Of a DNA stretch of 64,000 bases, positions 9,191 through 22,782 are shown piece by piece. Location of the stretch: assembly GCF_019802285.1 (NCBI RefSeq), contig NZ_JAIEUJ010000001.1, positions 248,001-312,000 of the forward strand, given 5' to 3'. The number at the start of each line of letters is the position of its first letter. Position 1 is the first letter of the stretch. Under the pieces are notes generated by a model that was given only the letters and a program-made list of their open reading frames with translations, was not told the DNA's origin and searched no databases. The translations under genes were made by a program, and so were the position numbers. Source of the stretch: Novilysobacter antarcticus. Its GTDB lineage: Bacteria; Pseudomonadota; Gammaproteobacteria; Xanthomonadales; Xanthomonadaceae.

Positions 9191-10719
9191 TGGATAACGG
9201 CCTTGGAGGGAGCGGGTTCCGCAGCAGCCGCGCTGGGCCCTGCGCTGTCCTTGTCGGGTGGGGAATGCGCAGGGGCAACGGGATCGACTCCGCCGCCGAG
9301 GCCCACGTGGAGATCGACCATTGCGCCGAGACGCTGTGCCCGCAGGTTGGCCAGGAGCTGGCCAAGTTCGTAAAGTGGCGCCTGGGCGGCCAGGATATCC
9401 ATCTGGGTGCCGATCCCGGCCGCATAGCGAAGCTGGGCGATTTCGGTCGCGGCGTCGGCTGCCTCATGGGCGGCAGTTGCCGACGCCAGCCGTGCCTGCA
9501 ACGAGCGTGAGGACTGGAGAGCGTCAGCGACTTCGCGCAGAGCGTCCACGAGGCGCTGGTTGAACTGGGCCACGGCGAGGTCGTAGTCGGCGTTGCTGGC
9601 TGCCAACTGGCTGCGTAGCCGGCCACCGTCAAAGATCGGCAGGCTGATTGCCGGGCCACCCTGCAGCAGTACCGCGTCGCTGCTGAAGAGGCTGGACAGG
9701 CTGCCGCTGGCGAGTCCGGCAAGTGCGTTGAGGTTGACGGACGGGTAGAACGCGGCCTGACTGGTCTTAATGTCCTGTGCGGCGGCCTCAACCTGCCAGC
9801 GGGCCGCAACAATATCGGGACGATGGCCGAGCAGTTCGCTGGGCAGAACGGATGGAAGCGCGGGAACGGAGGCGTCCAGCAGAACCGGTTTGGTGATTGC
9901 CAGGCCCCGGTCCGGGCCCTTGCCGAGGAGGGCCGCGAGGGCGGTGCGCAGACTGTCGATCTGCTGCTGGGCCGCTTGGAGCTCCTGGCGGGCGCTGGAG
10001 ATTTTGCCTTCGATCTGGTGCAACTGTGCCTGGTTGTCGATCCCAGCGGCGACGCGCTGACTCGCCAGCTGCTGCAGGTGCTGGGTGCGTGCCTGCTCAG
10101 TACCGGCGGCCTCGCGCATTCGGTATGCCTGGGCGAGGGCGATGTACGCCTTGGTGACATTGGCGGCGAGCGTCAAACGCGCGGCCTGTGCCTCAACCTG
10201 CGCGGCGTTACTGCGCCCGAGCGCGGCCTGCCACGCGGCGCGCTTGCCGCCCCAGAGGTCCGGACTGTAGGCCAACTTCATCATCAGCACGCCTACGGTG
10301 TTGAAATCTCCGCCCAGCCCGTCGGGTGCGACGGTCGAGGGCAGTTGCAATCCCGAGACCTGCGCAGAGGCGCCGAGTATGGGTTTTCGCTGCGCGTCGA
10401 CGAGACCCGCCACTGCGCTAGCGCGACGCGCCCGTGCATCGGCCGCGTCCAGGCTTGGAGCGCCCTCCAATGCCTCGACGACCAGCGCATCCAGCTGCGG
10501 ATCGCCAAACGCTTTCCACCACTCCCGAGCGGGAAACTCAGCGGGTGACAGCCGCTCCGGATCGATCGTGCGCACCGCCCGAAGGTCCCCGTCATCAAGC
10601 AAAGTGCCGGTCACTTTAAGGCCATGCGTGCTAGCACAAGCGGCGAGCAGGAAGGTCAGCGCGACGACGGAGAACCATGGCCTGAACCCGCGGCACAGGC
10701 AGCACACGACAGGACTCAT
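9187..10719 (-). CDS. RND/MFS efflux outer-membrane lipoprotein, TolC/NodT family
   Basis: This 510-residue outer-membrane channel has a signal peptide with lipobox (TFLLAACAS), so it is probably lipidated. Two outer-membrane-efflux repeats follow; the landmarks FPAREWWKAFGDPQLDALV and ELLGHRPDIVAARWQVEAAAQDI are typical of NodT-type proteins. The ATG at 10719 is chosen because it overlaps the marR stop as TAATG; an in-frame start 11 codons upstream would lie inside marR. It supplies the exit duct for the EmrAB pump. Confidence 0.92.
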   Translation of the reverse strand: MSPVVCCLCRGFRPWFSVVALTFLLAACASTHGLKVTGTLLDDGDLRAVRTIDPERLSPAEFPAREWWKAFGDPQLDALVVEALEGAPSLDAADARARRASAVAGLVDAQRKPILGASAQVSGLQLPSTVAPDGLGGDFNTVGVLMMKLAYSPDLWGGKRAAWQAALGRSNAAQVEAQAARLTLAANVTKAYIALAQAYRMREAAGTEQARTQHLQQLASQRVAAGIDNQAQLHQIEGKISSARQELQAAQQQIDSLRTALAALLGKGPDRGLAITKPVLLDASVPALPSVLPSELLGHRPDIVAARWQVEAAAQDIKTSQAAFYPSVNLNALAGLASGSLSSLFSSDAVLLQGGPAISLPIFDGGRLRSQLAASNADYDLAVAQFNQRLVDALREVADALQSSRSLQARLASATAAHEAADAATEIAQLRYAAGIGTQMDILAAQAPLYELGQLLANLRAQRLGAMVDLHVGLGGGVDPVAPAHSPPDKDSAGPSAAAAEPAPSKAVIQ

Positions 10720-11168
10720 TAGCAGGACTCGTCGGTGGAGAGGTTGGCGCACACCCGGTTGAGCAGCGAAGAGAGTTGCTCGCGCTCTCTATCGCTCAGG
10801 CCATTCAGGGCGCACTCGCGCACCTTGGTTCCGCAGTGATTGACATCCTTCCATAGCGCCTGGCCGCAGGGAGTGAGGACCACATGCCAGGCGCGACCGT
10901 CTTTGGGGTCGGGCACCCGTGCGACCAGTTCTCTGGTTTCCAGCCGGTCGAGCAAGCGCGACATCGCGCCGCGGTCGAGGTCGACCGAACGCGCCAGTTC
11001 GGCTGCATTGCAGGGACGCTGGGCCAGGAGCTTGAGCGTTGCGTACTGGCTGAAGGTCAGTTGGTGGCCTGCGGCTTCCAACTCGCGGGCCATCCTCGCC
11101 CACATCGCATCACGAACCTGGCGGAACAGCAGACCGAGGGTCGATCCGGTGAGGAGGGTGGAGGTCAT
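10719..11168 (-). CDS. MarR-family transcriptional regulator of the efflux operon
   Basis: This 149-residue winged-helix regulator has the MarR core: QYATLKLLAQRPCNAAELARSVDLDRGAMSRLLDRLETRELV is the helix-turn-helix (about residues 40-82), and VARVPDPKDGRAWHVVLT is the wing. MarR proteins usually repress the adjacent efflux genes until a phenolic or lipophilic ligand binds. It is the first gene of the operon. The promoter's -10 box lies only 7 bases before the ATG, so the mRNA is probably leaderless. The C-terminal ESC includes a cysteine that could be redox-active, but this is speculative. Confidence 0.93.
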   Translation of the reverse strand: MTSTLLTGSTLGLLFRQVRDAMWARMARELEAAGHQLTFSQYATLKLLAQRPCNAAELARSVDLDRGAMSRLLDRLETRELVARVPDPKDGRAWHVVLTPCGQALWKDVNHCGTKVRECALNGLSDREREQLSSLLNRVCANLSTDESC

Positions 11169-11175
11169 CCCGGGA

Positions 11176-11205
11176 ATTATCGTTTCCGGGAAAAATGGTT
11201 GTCAA
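11176..11205 (-). promoter_or_regulatory. Sigma70 promoter and possible MarR operator of the efflux operon
   Basis: On the minus strand TTGACA (11205-11200) and GATAAT (11181-11176) are separated by 18 bases, a near-consensus promoter. A dyad GTTG-N6-CAAC (11211-11198) covers the -35 box, as expected for autorepression by MarR. The predicted transcription start falls at or within a base or two of the marR ATG at 11168. Confidence 0.75.
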
Positions 11206-11227
11206 TGCAACAAGTTTGCTCGCCGCG

Positions 11228-12016
11228 TCAGTCGCCGCGCCCCAGTACCAGCTCCAGCACGAACTTGCTGCCGAAGAACGACAGCACCAGCAGCACCATC
11301 GCCACCAGTGTCCAGCGGACGGCAACCGCGCCACGCCAGCCGTACCGCCAACGACCCACCAGCAACGCGCCGAAGGTCAACCACGACAGCACGCTGAGCA
11401 CCGTCTTGTGGACCAGGTGCTGGGCGAGCAGGTCATCGACGAACAGCACGCCGGTGAGCAGGGTCGCCGAAAGCAGTACGAAGCCGACCGTGATGGTGCG
11501 GAACAGCAGCATTTCCAGTTCCACCAGTGGCGGCAGGGCACGCAGCCAGCCATGAATGCTGCGGCGGCGCAACGCGCGCTCCTGCAGCCAGAGCATGATC
11601 GCCAGCAGTGCGGCCAGTGCGAGCGTCGCGTAGGCCAACAGCGCCGTCCAGGCGTGCAGCTGAAGTCGCCAGTCGAGCGTCTCGGGCGCGACATGGCCGT
11701 GCAGGTGATAGCCGACCAGTGTGACCATGGCCAAGGGGAAAACCACCACGCCGAGGGCCGCCATCCGGCCCGTGGCGCCCACCACCACCGTCATCGCCGC
11801 CATCCCCAGCGAGACCAGTGAGAGTGCCGCGTAGAAGTGCATGTCCGCGCCACCGATGCCGCGCCAAGCAGCCATATGCGTGCTGGCATGCAGGAGCAAC
11901 GCGCCAGTCGCCGGCATCAGCCAGCCGCGTCCGGCCGCTTCCCTGCCCGCGAAATTTGCGACGAGCAGGCCCGTCGCGAGCAGGTACAACAGAACGCTGA
12001 TGAGAACGATTGTCAT
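11228..12016 (-). CDS. ypjD: YpjD/CcsA-like inner-membrane cytochrome c assembly-family protein
   Basis: This 262-residue integral membrane protein has about eight helices (TIVLISVLLYLLATGLLVANF at the N-terminus) and conserved histidines (LLLHASTHMAAW, DLLAQHLVHKTVLSVLSWLTFGALL). This matches the CcsA/CcmC-like family, which handles heme in cytochrome c maturation. The YpjD subgroup sits next to ffh in many gammaproteobacteria, as here (divergent). ATG 12016 is preferred over TTG 12022. Its precise role is not established. Confidence 0.85.
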   Translation of the reverse strand: MTIVLISVLLYLLATGLLVANFAGREAAGRGWLMPATGALLLHASTHMAAWRGIGGADMHFYAALSLVSLGMAAMTVVVGATGRMAALGVVVFPLAMVTLVGYHLHGHVAPETLDWRLQLHAWTALLAYATLALAALLAIMLWLQERALRRRSIHGWLRALPPLVELEMLLFRTITVGFVLLSATLLTGVLFVDDLLAQHLVHKTVLSVLSWLTFGALLVGRWRYGWRGAVAVRWTLVAMVLLVLSFFGSKFVLELVLGRGD

Positions 12017-12210
12017 CGGCAAAGTGTCTCACGACGCGATCGCCGCTGGCTCACGCCAACCGCGCCGCACAAGGGTTTGTGGGCGCAACCCGGCCGATCG
12101 AGGCAGGGAGCAGCCGTGATCTTCGCATGGCGCGCGCAAGGACGTGGCAGCCCGGCTCTGTCTCGGGTATGCGCCGGACGAGTTCGCGCGGTCGCCCGGT
12201 GGCGGCGGGC

Positions 12211-12216
12211 TATACT
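12211..12216 (+). promoter_or_regulatory. Possible -10 element of the ffh promoter
   Basis: TATACT lies 40 bases before the ffh start in a 240-base divergent spacer. The -35 region is poor, so this is a tentative call. Confidence 0.35.
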
Positions 12217-12256
12217 TGGCGACCATTTTCCGCCGTCCTTTTCCGGGTACCTCCGC

Positions 12257-13624
12257 ATGTTCGAATCCCTGACCCAGCGCCTGTCCGGCACCATTGAGCG
12301 GTTGCGTGGCCGCGGCCGCCTGTCGGAAGAGAACATCCGCGAGTCACTGCGCGAAGTGCGCATCGCGCTGCTGGAAGCCGACGTGGCATTGCCTGTGGTG
12401 CAGGCGCTGATCGAGCGCATCAAGGTGCGTGCGGTCGGTCAGGAAGTGCTCAAGTCGCTGACTCCCGGCCAGGCCCTGATCAAGGTCGTGCGCGACGAGA
12501 TGACCGCGGTCATGGGGTCGCAGGCCAACGAGCTGAACCTCAACGTGCCTGCCCCGGCGGTGATCCTGATGGCCGGCCTGCAGGGCGCGGGCAAGACCAC
12601 CACGACCGCCAAGCTGGCCAAGCACCTCAAGGACAAGCGCAAGAAGAAGGTCATGGTGGTCAGCGCCGACGTTTATCGTCCGGCGGCGATCGAGCAATTG
12701 AAGACGCTCGCCGAGCAGGTCGACGTCACCTTCTTCCCGTCCAGCTCCGACCAGAAGCCCGAAGCGATCGTACGCGCCGCAATCGAGGATGCGCGCAAGT
12801 CGTTCATCGACGTGCTGATCGTCGATACCGCCGGCCGCCTTGCGATCGACGAAGCGATGATGGCCGAGATCCAGGCGCTGCACGCGGCGGTCAATCCGGT
12901 AGAGACCCTGTTCGTGGTCGATTCCATGACCGGCCAGGACGCGGCGACCACCGCCAAGGCGTTTGGCGAGGCGTTGCCGTTGACCGGCGTCGTGCTGACC
13001 AAGACCGACGGTGACGCCCGTGGCGGTGCCGCGCTGAGCGTGCGCTACATCACCGGCAAGCCGATCAAGTTCATCGGTGTCAGCGAGAAGCCCGACGGTT
13101 TGGATGTGTTCCATCCCGACCGGGTCGCCAGCCGGATCCTCGACATGGGCGACGTGCTGTCACTGGTGGAGCAGGTCGAGGGGCAGGTTGACCAGGACAA
13201 GGCGCAGAAACTCGCCGAGAAGGTCGCCAAGGGCAAGAAGTTCAACCTGGAAGACATGCGCGACCAGCTTGAGCAGATGCAGAGCATGGGCGGGATTTCC
13301 AGCCTGATGGACAAGCTGCCGGGTATGGGCCAGATCCCCGACTCGGTGAAGTCGCAGGTGACCGGCAAGGAAGTGCCGCGCCTGGTGGCGATCATCAACT
13401 CGATGACACCGAAGGAGCGCCGCAACCCCGCGCTGTTGAACGGATCGCGCCGTGCCCGCATCGCGCGCGGCGCCGGGACCACGCCGGCCGAGGTCAACAA
13501 GCTGATGAAGCAGTACCAGCAGATGGAAAAAATGATGGGCAAGCTCGGCCGCGGCGGCATGAAGGGCATGATGCGCGGCATGAAGGGAATGATGGGCGGA
13601 CGGGGCCGGATGCCATTCGGCTGA
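12257..13624 (+). CDS. ffh: Signal recognition particle protein Ffh (SRP54)
   Basis: Ffh is the GTPase of the signal recognition particle and targets inner-membrane proteins co-translationally. The 455-residue product starts [20 protein letters not shown]. Its NG domain has [10 protein letters not shown] (P-loop, near residue 105), DTAGR and [13 protein letters not shown]. The Met-rich M domain binds 4.5S RNA and ends in a Gly/Met-rich tail. A much longer upstream open frame exists, but the ATG at 12257 gives the standard N-terminus. It is followed 88 bases later by rpsP. Confidence 0.98.
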   Translation: MFESLTQRLSGTIERLRGRGRLSEENIRESLREVRIALLEADVALPVVQALIERIKVRAVGQEVLKSLTPGQALIKVVRDEMTAVMGSQANELNLNVPAPAVILMAGLQGAGKTTTTAKLAKHLKDKRKKKVMVVSADVYRPAAIEQLKTLAEQVDVTFFPSSSDQKPEAIVRAAIEDARKSFIDVLIVDTAGRLAIDEAMMAEIQALHAAVNPVETLFVVDSMTGQDAATTAKAFGEALPLTGVVLTKTDGDARGGAALSVRYITGKPIKFIGVSEKPDGLDVFHPDRVASRILDMGDVLSLVEQVEGQVDQDKAQKLAEKVAKGKKFNLEDMRDQLEQMQSMGGISSLMDKLPGMGQIPDSVKSQVTGKEVPRLVAIINSMTPKERRNPALLNGSRRARIARGAGTTPAEVNKLMKQYQQMEKMMGKLGRGGMKGMMRGMKGMMGGRGRMPFG

Positions 13625-13712
13625 GCCACTTCCCTTTGCGGTACGCGATCCCCTACAATTGCAGGCTTACCTCGCCATTCCGGCGACTGGGCAACACAGG
13701 ACATCACAGACC

Positions 13713-13985
13713 ATGGTCAAGATTCGACTGACCCGCGGTGGCGCCAAGAAGCGTCCCTTCTACCACATCATCGTTACCGACAGCCGCAGCGCGCGCGACG
13801 GCCGCAACATCGAGCGCCTGGGTTTCTACAACCCGGTTGCCGCCGGCGGCGAGAAGCGCGTGGAGCTCAACACCGAGCGCGTGAAGCACTGGGTCGGCAC
13901 CGGCGCGCAGATGTCCGACAAGGTCGCCCTGTTGTACAAGGAAGCCTTGAAGTCCGCTGATGCCCCGGCCACTGCCGCGGCCTGA
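13713..13985 (+). CDS. rpsP: 30S ribosomal protein S16
   Basis: This 90-residue S16 starts [21 protein letters not shown] and includes [18 protein letters not shown], both diagnostic; the C-terminus is the usual Ala-rich tail. It is the first gene of the rpsP-rimM-trmD-rplS operon. A TACAAT -10-like box at 13654-13659 upstream suggests its own promoter, though the -35 is poor. Confidence 0.98.
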   Translation: MVKIRLTRGGAKKRPFYHIIVTDSRSARDGRNIERLGFYNPVAAGGEKRVELNTERVKHWVGTGAQMSDKVALLYKEALKSADAPATAAA

Positions 13986-14018
13986 TTTTCCGGCGGTGCG
14001 CCCGGCGTACTGCCAACC

Positions 14019-14537
14019 ATGATGAACGACTCCGGGCACCGCATCCTCCTTGGCAGGGTGCTTGGTGCCCTTGGTCTGCGTGGTGAAGTCAGGATTGAAT
14101 CCTGGACGGAGCCGCGCGACGCCATTTTCCGCTACCAGCCGTGGACCCTTCGCGACGCGCAGGGCAACGAGCGTGCCTGCAGCGGCGTGCGCGGCAGGGA
14201 TACCGGCAAGCACGTCCTTGCCGTCTTCCCCGATGTCGCAGACCGCGATGCTGCGGAAGCGCTGACCGGGCTTGAGATCCACATTCCGCGCAGCGCACTG
14301 CCGCCGCCGGCGCCCGGCGAATACTACTGGGCCGACCTTGAAGGGCTGCAGGTCCGCACCGTCGACGGTGTGGAGCTGGGGCGCGTATCCCACCTTTTCG
14401 CCACCGGCGCCAATGACGTGCTCGTGGCGCGTGACGACGAGCGCGAACGGATGATTCCTTTCGTCCAGCCGCAATACGTCACTGCCATCGACTTGGAGCA
14501 GGGGCTGATTACGGTTGATTGGGACCCCGAGTTCTAG
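14019..14537 (+). CDS. rimM: 16S rRNA processing factor RimM
   Basis: RimM (172 aa) binds S19 and helps mature the 30S head. Seen: N-terminal [24 protein letters not shown] and the PRC-barrel half [39 protein letters not shown], ending [27 protein letters not shown]. It sits between rpsP and trmD, 33 bases after rpsP and 7 bases before trmD, as in Escherichia coli. Confidence 0.97.
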   Translation: MMNDSGHRILLGRVLGALGLRGEVRIESWTEPRDAIFRYQPWTLRDAQGNERACSGVRGRDTGKHVLAVFPDVADRDAAEALTGLEIHIPRSALPPPAPGEYYWADLEGLQVRTVDGVELGRVSHLFATGANDVLVARDDERERMIPFVQPQYVTAIDLEQGLITVDWDPEF

Positions 14538-14544
14538 CGCCGGC

Positions 14545-15300
14545 ATGCGCATCGATGTCATCAGCCTTTTCCCGGATTTCATTGCGCAGTGCGCCGCGTT
14601 TGGTGTGACCGGGCGTGCGGTCGAGCGCGGCTTGCTGTCGCTGCACGGCTGGAATCCGCGCGACCATGCGCAGGGAAACTATCGGCGCGTCGATGATCGG
14701 CCTTTTGGCGGCGGTCCGGGAATGGTGATGATGATCGATCCGCTGCGCTCGGCGTTGACTGCTGCACGCGCGGCCGATCCACGGCCGGTGCGGACCATCT
14801 ACCTGAGTCCGCAGGGCGCGCCACTGACCCAGGCGAAGGCGCGCGAACTCGCAGGCCGTGAGCGGCTGCTGCTGTTGTGCGGTCGTTATGAGGGCATCGA
14901 TGAGCGCCTGATTGCCGCCGAAGTCGACGAGGAGCTCTCCATCGGTGACTACGTGCTCTCCGGCGGCGAGCTGGCGGCCGCCGTCGTGGTCGATGCAGTG
15001 GCGCGACTGCAGGAAGGCGCGTTGAACGACGCCGATTCCGCGGTCCAGGACAGCTTCGAGGATGGTTTGCTGGACTGCCCGCATTACACCCGGCCGGTCT
15101 CGCACGAGCTGGGACCGGTGCCGGATGTGTTGATGTCGGGCAACCATGGCGATATCGCGCGCTGGCGCCGGCAACAGTCTCTGGTGAGGACGATGCAGCG
15201 GCGCCCCGACCTGTTTGACGAGGCCGCGCTTTCCAGGGCCGACCGGAAACTGCTGGAGCAGTGGCGCGCCACGCCAGCGGAACCCGATCCCGCGAGTTGA
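14545..15300 (+). CDS. trmD: tRNA (guanine-N1-)-methyltransferase TrmD
   Basis: TrmD methylates G37 of tRNAs with S-adenosylmethionine, which prevents frameshifting. The 251-residue protein starts [12 protein letters not shown] and has the trefoil-knot SAM site ([43 protein letters not shown]), followed by PHYTRPV and [14 protein letters not shown]. The start at 14545 gives the standard N-terminus; an earlier in-frame codon overlaps rimM and is unlikely. Confidence 0.98.
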   Translation: MRIDVISLFPDFIAQCAAFGVTGRAVERGLLSLHGWNPRDHAQGNYRRVDDRPFGGGPGMVMMIDPLRSALTAARAADPRPVRTIYLSPQGAPLTQAKARELAGRERLLLLCGRYEGIDERLIAAEVDEELSIGDYVLSGGELAAAVVVDAVARLQEGALNDADSAVQDSFEDGLLDCPHYTRPVSHELGPVPDVLMSGNHGDIARWRRQQSLVRTMQRRPDLFDEAALSRADRKLLEQWRATPAEPDPAS

Positions 15301-15444
15301 ACCTTGGACTCCCGGTCGAGGCGCGTGGCTGCCAGCGCTGGCAATGGTGGCCGCATCTCCGCTACAATTCGCCGCTTAACACTTATAACGCCAGACGCGG
15401 GTCCACGTGCACTCGCGCTACAACTACTCCAACAGGCCGCACCC

Positions 15445-15870
15445 ATGAAGAAGCCCTCGATCCATACGCTGCTGCAAGAATTCGAATCCGAGCAGGTCAC
15501 CCGCGAACTGCCCGTGTTTGGCCCCGGCGACACCATCGTCGTCAACGTCAAGGTCAAGGAAGGCACCCGTGAGCGCGTGCAGGCCTATGAGGGCGTGGTC
15601 ATCGCGATGAAGAACGCCGGTCTCAATTCCGCGTTCACCGTGCGCAAGATCTCCCACGGCTTCGGTGTGGAGCGCGTTTTCCAGAGTCACAGCGCGATCA
15701 TCGAGTCGGTCGAAGTGAAGCGTCGCGGCAAGGTCCGTGCAGGCAAGCTGTACTACCTGCGTGGTCTGGAAGGTCGCAAGGCGCGCATCAAGGAAGACCT
15801 GGCCGGTGCGGCCAAGTTCAAGGCCGAGGCGAAAGCCGCTGCTGCCGCTGCTGCGGACGCCGCCAAGTAA
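15445..15870 (+). CDS. rplS: 50S ribosomal protein L19
   Basis: L19 (141 aa) lies at the 30S-50S interface. Landmarks: [55 protein letters not shown] and [17 protein letters not shown]. The C-terminus has an extra Ala/Lys-rich tail compared with E. coli (115 aa). A TACAAT box at 15363-15368 may add a promoter before it. An intrinsic terminator follows the gene. Confidence 0.98.
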   Translation: MKKPSIHTLLQEFESEQVTRELPVFGPGDTIVVNVKVKEGTRERVQAYEGVVIAMKNAGLNSAFTVRKISHGFGVERVFQSHSAIIESVEVKRRGKVRAGKLYYLRGLEGRKARIKEDLAGAAKFKAEAKAAAAAAADAAK

Positions 15871-15905
15871 TCCATTTGGCGATGCTGCATCGGCTTCACC
15901 ACAAG

Positions 15906-15925
15906 GCCGCCTCCGGGCGGCTTTT
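15906..15925 (+). terminator. Intrinsic terminator of the rpsP-rplS operon
   Basis: A 6-bp GC stem (GCCGCC / GGCGGC) with a TCCG loop is followed by TTTT, 36 bases after the rplS stop. Confidence 0.75.
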
Positions 15926-15982
15926 GTGTGTCTGCCCGGCCACAACCCTTCGCGACCAGTGCGGTTGCTGGAAGCCTCGGCG

Positions 15983-16387
15983 ATGACCGGCCCCGACACG
16001 GTGGAGACCGTCCGCCTCGACCTGTGGTTGTGGGCGGCACGGTTCTTCAAGAACCGGACGCTGTCGCGCCAGGCAATCGAAACCGGCAAGGTCGAGGTCG
16101 ATGGCCAGCGACCCAAGGTATCGCGCGCGATCCGCATCGGTGACGTCCTGCGGGTTACGCGCGGGGAGGAAGTCTTCGAGATCACGGTGTTGGCGCTCGC
16201 CCGCAAGCGCGGCTCTGCACCCGTGGCCCAGAGTCTGTATTGCGAGTCCGAGGAGTCACGAATCGCGCGCGATGAGGCCAGGGAGTTGCGTGCGGCTGCA
16301 CGGGTCGGCTACGAGGCGCCCAGGACGAAACCCGACAAGCGCGCCCGGAGGCTGATCCGGGCGTTGGGTGATATCGACGCGCTGTAA
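15983..16387 (+). CDS. hslR: Hsp15-like S4-domain RNA-binding heat shock protein
   Basis: This 134-residue protein has an N-terminal S4 RNA-binding domain (VRLDLWLWAARFFKNRTLSRQAIETGKVEVDGQRPKVSRAIRIGDVL) and a basic C-terminal tail (TKPDKRARRLIRAL). Hsp15 binds 50S subunits carrying a nascent chain after abortive translation. The start at 15983 is the first ATG giving a normal S4 N-terminus; the longer open frame would run back into rplS. It converges on mutS, 9 bases apart. Confidence 0.92.
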   Translation: MTGPDTVETVRLDLWLWAARFFKNRTLSRQAIETGKVEVDGQRPKVSRAIRIGDVLRVTRGEEVFEITVLALARKRGSAPVAQSLYCESEESRIARDEARELRAAARVGYEAPRTKPDKRARRLIRALGDIDAL

Positions 16388-16396
16388 CAGCGCGGT

Positions 16397-19081
<2,685 letters not shown>

Positions 19082-19184
19082 CGCCTCGCCGCCAACAGCG
19101 CCATGGACTTATGATGCACCGGTGCCGGACACGGCCTCACTCGTTTTCAGGCGTGGCTCGCGCGCGACTTTGGGTTGATATCTC

Positions 19185-20192
19185 ATGAAAATACTCGTCA
19201 CCGGCACCGCTGGATTCATCGGCTCCCATCTCGCTATGCGCCTGCTCGAGCGCGGCGATGAGGTGGTCGGCTTCGACAACCTCAGCGACTACTACGACGT
19301 GACCCTGAAGCAGGCGCGTCTGGCGCGCTTCATGGACCACCCCGGCTACACACACATCCAGGCGGATCTCGCCGACCGCGAGGCGGTAGAGGGCGCATTT
19401 GCGACGCACAAGCCGCAACGCGTGGTGAATCTCGCCGCGCAGGCCGGCGTGCGCTATGCGGCGCAGAACCCGCATGTGTATGTCTCCAGCAACGTCACCG
19501 GCTTCCTGCATATCCTGGAAGGTTGCCGCCACCACGGTGTCGAGCATCTGGTGTTTGCTTCCACCAGCTCGGTGTACGGCGCCAACACCACGATGCCGTT
19601 CTCCGAGCACCAGTCCACCGAGCACCCATTGACCCTGTACGCGGCGACCAAGAAAGCCAACGAGATGATGGCGCACAGCTACGCGCACCTCTACGGGATT
19701 CCCAGCACCGGCCTGCGCTTTTTCACCGTGTACGGGCCGTGGGGCCGGCCGGACATGGCCTTGTTCCTGTTCACCAAGGCGATCCTCGCCGGCGACCCGA
19801 TCAAGGTGTTCAACCACGGCCACCACAAGCGCAGCTTCACCTATGTTGATGACATCGTGGAGGGCGTCATCCGCAGCCTCGACCATCCGCCGGTGGCAAA
19901 CCTCGAATGGAATGCCGCGGCTCCGGATCCGGCCACCAGCAACGCGCCGTACCGTCTGTTCAACATCGGCAACGAAAGCACCGTAGAACTGTTGCGTTAT
20001 ATCGAAGTGCTGGAGCAGTGCCTGGGCCGCAAGGCGCAGATGGAGCTGCTGCCGCTGCAGGCCGGCGACGTGCCCGATACCGAGGCCGATGTGTCCGAAC
20101 TCATCAACGCGGTGGACTACCGGCCGCAGGTATCGGTGGAGACGGGTGTGGCGAATTTCGTCGACTGGTACCGCGGTTACTACAAGGTCTGA
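19185..20192 (+). CDS. NAD-dependent nucleotide-sugar epimerase, UDP-glucuronate 4-epimerase-like
   Basis: This 335-residue extended short-chain dehydrogenase has the NAD-binding [11 protein letters not shown] loop at residues 7-17, [20 protein letters not shown] and the catalytic YxxxK ([10 protein letters not shown]) near residue 148. [25 protein letters not shown] is typical of UDP-glucuronate 4-epimerases (CapI/LpsL type), which supply UDP-galacturonate for surface polysaccharides. No other polysaccharide gene is nearby, so the exact substrate is inferred from the family pattern only. It is divergent from mutS. Confidence 0.9.
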   Translation: MKILVTGTAGFIGSHLAMRLLERGDEVVGFDNLSDYYDVTLKQARLARFMDHPGYTHIQADLADREAVEGAFATHKPQRVVNLAAQAGVRYAAQNPHVYVSSNVTGFLHILEGCRHHGVEHLVFASTSSVYGANTTMPFSEHQSTEHPLTLYAATKKANEMMAHSYAHLYGIPSTGLRFFTVYGPWGRPDMALFLFTKAILAGDPIKVFNHGHHKRSFTYVDDIVEGVIRSLDHPPVANLEWNAAAPDPATSNAPYRLFNIGNESTVELLRYIEVLEQCLGRKAQMELLPLQAGDVPDTEADVSELINAVDYRPQVSVETGVANFVDWYRGYYKV

Positions 20193-20259
20193 GCCGCGGA
20201 TCTCCCGCGGTGCGACAGGGGGCCGCTAAAGTGGCGTCCCACCCGTTTTGATGCCGCCC

Positions 20260-21675
<1,416 letters not shown>

Positions 21676-21729
21676 AGCGAAAAACGTTCTTGTCCCATTC
21701 GAGGGGAAAGCGCCGCATCTGCGGGGCAC

Positions 21730-21820
21730 CGGGAGCGAAAGCCGTTGGGTGCGAATGTCCCCCGGCACCGATGAAACCGGTGCCTCCTCCTTTACTTCGC
21801 CCCAACGGCTTTCGCTCCCG
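21730..21820. repeat. Intergenic inverted-repeat element, copy A
   Basis: A 91-base unit is bounded by a perfect 20-bp terminal inverted repeat (21730-21749 and 21801-21820). Inside are two conserved blocks, GCGAATGTCCCCCGGC (21751-21766) and a 22-base block ending in TTTACTTCGCCCC (21782-21803), separated by a small hairpin (ACCGATGAAACCGGT). The same two blocks recur exactly, in opposite orientation, in copy B. No coding potential is apparent. It resembles a miniature palindromic mobile or REP-type element. Confidence 0.8.
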
Positions 21821-21894
21821 TTGATCCAGCACGCAGTGGCTCGAGAAAGGTAACCCCCGGCTGCTTGCTTTTTGCGTACTCCTGCGATCCGACA

Positions 21895-21990
21895 GCGCGA
21901 CCTGCAGGTCTTCGGGGCGAAGTAAAGGAGGAGGCGTCCGCCGCAGGTGGAGGCCGGGGGACATTCGCCCGGAAGGCCTGCAGGTCCCGC
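21895..21990. repeat. Intergenic inverted-repeat element, copy B (opposite orientation)
   Basis: A second unit of about 96 bases has imperfect terminal repeats around CCTGCAGG (21895-21910 and 21975-21990, 14 of 16 positions matching). It contains the reverse complement of both conserved blocks of copy A: the 22-base block at 21914-21935 and the 16-base block at 21953-21968. Flank sequences differ from copy A while the core is identical, which is the mark of a dispersed family. The rest of the 382-base radA-sodB spacer shows nothing further except the sodB terminator. Confidence 0.8.
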
Positions 21991-22005
21991 CCCTAGGCAC
22001 TGAAC

Positions 22006-22034
22006 AAAAAACGGCCGGATTGCTCCGGCCGTTT
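22006..22034 (-). terminator. Intrinsic terminator of sodB
   Basis: A perfect 11-bp stem (AAACGGCCGGA / TCCGGCCGTTT) has a 4-base loop. On the minus strand it is followed by a U-run from the A-tract at 22006-22011. It lies 24 bases past the sodB stop. Confidence 0.88.
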
Positions 22035-22057
22035 CGGTGCACTGCGTAGCGTCTTGC

Positions 22058-22636
22058 TTACTTCAGGTTCTTGGCGACGAAATCCCAGTTCACCAGATTC
22101 CAGAAGGTTTCCACGTACTTCGGCCGCGCGTTGCGGTAGTCGATGTAGTACGCGTGCTCCCACACATCGCACGTCAGCAGCGGGGTGTCGCTGCCGGTCA
22201 GCGGCGTGTTGGCGTTGGAGGTGCTGACCAGCGCCAGTGAACCGTCGGTGCGCTGCACCAGCCAGCCCCAGCCGGAACCGAAGGTCTTGACCGCGGTATC
22301 GCTGAACTGCTCCTTGAACGTGGCGAAGTCGCCGAAGGACTTGTTGATCGCCTCGGCCAGTTTGCCGGTCGGCTCGCCGCCGCCGTTCGGGCTCAGGCAG
22401 TTCCAATAGAAGGTGTGGTTCCAGATTTGGGCGGCGTTGTTGAACATTCCGCCCTGAGACTTGCGGATGATCTCCTCAAGCGGCATGTCGGCAAACTCGG
22501 TGCCTTCGATCATCTTGTTGAGGTTGTCGACGTAGGACTTGTGGTGCTTGCCGTAGTGAAAGTCGATGGTCTCGCCGGAGATGTGCGGCTCCAGGGCAGT
22601 GCGATCGTAGGGAAGTGGTGGCAGTTCGATGGCCAT
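22058..22636 (-). CDS. sodB: Iron superoxide dismutase
   Basis: SodB converts superoxide to hydrogen peroxide and oxygen in the cytoplasm. The 192-residue protein starts [20 protein letters not shown] and has [14 protein letters not shown] (metal-ligand His), [20 protein letters not shown] (ligand His, Fe-type pattern) and [20 protein letters not shown] (Asp and His ligands). Length is the usual one for Fe-SOD. The start at 22636 gives the canonical N-terminus. It is transcribed alone and ends in a strong terminator. Confidence 0.97.
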   Translation of the reverse strand: MAIELPPLPYDRTALEPHISGETIDFHYGKHHKSYVDNLNKMIEGTEFADMPLEEIIRKSQGGMFNNAAQIWNHTFYWNCLSPNGGGEPTGKLAEAINKSFGDFATFKEQFSDTAVKTFGSGWGWLVQRTDGSLALVSTSNANTPLTGSDTPLLTCDVWEHAYYIDYRNARPKYVETFWNLVNWDFVAKNLK

Positions 22637-22782
22637 TGGCAGGCTCCTTGCAGGGCTGGCGGGGGGAGACGACGGCACCGGTGGGGCCGTCGTCGTGATG
22701 AGGGATTACAATTGGTCATTCTATCCCCACCTCCGTTTCCGGGCCGTCAATGCCCGGAGGCACCATTGCAGGAGCCGCGCCC

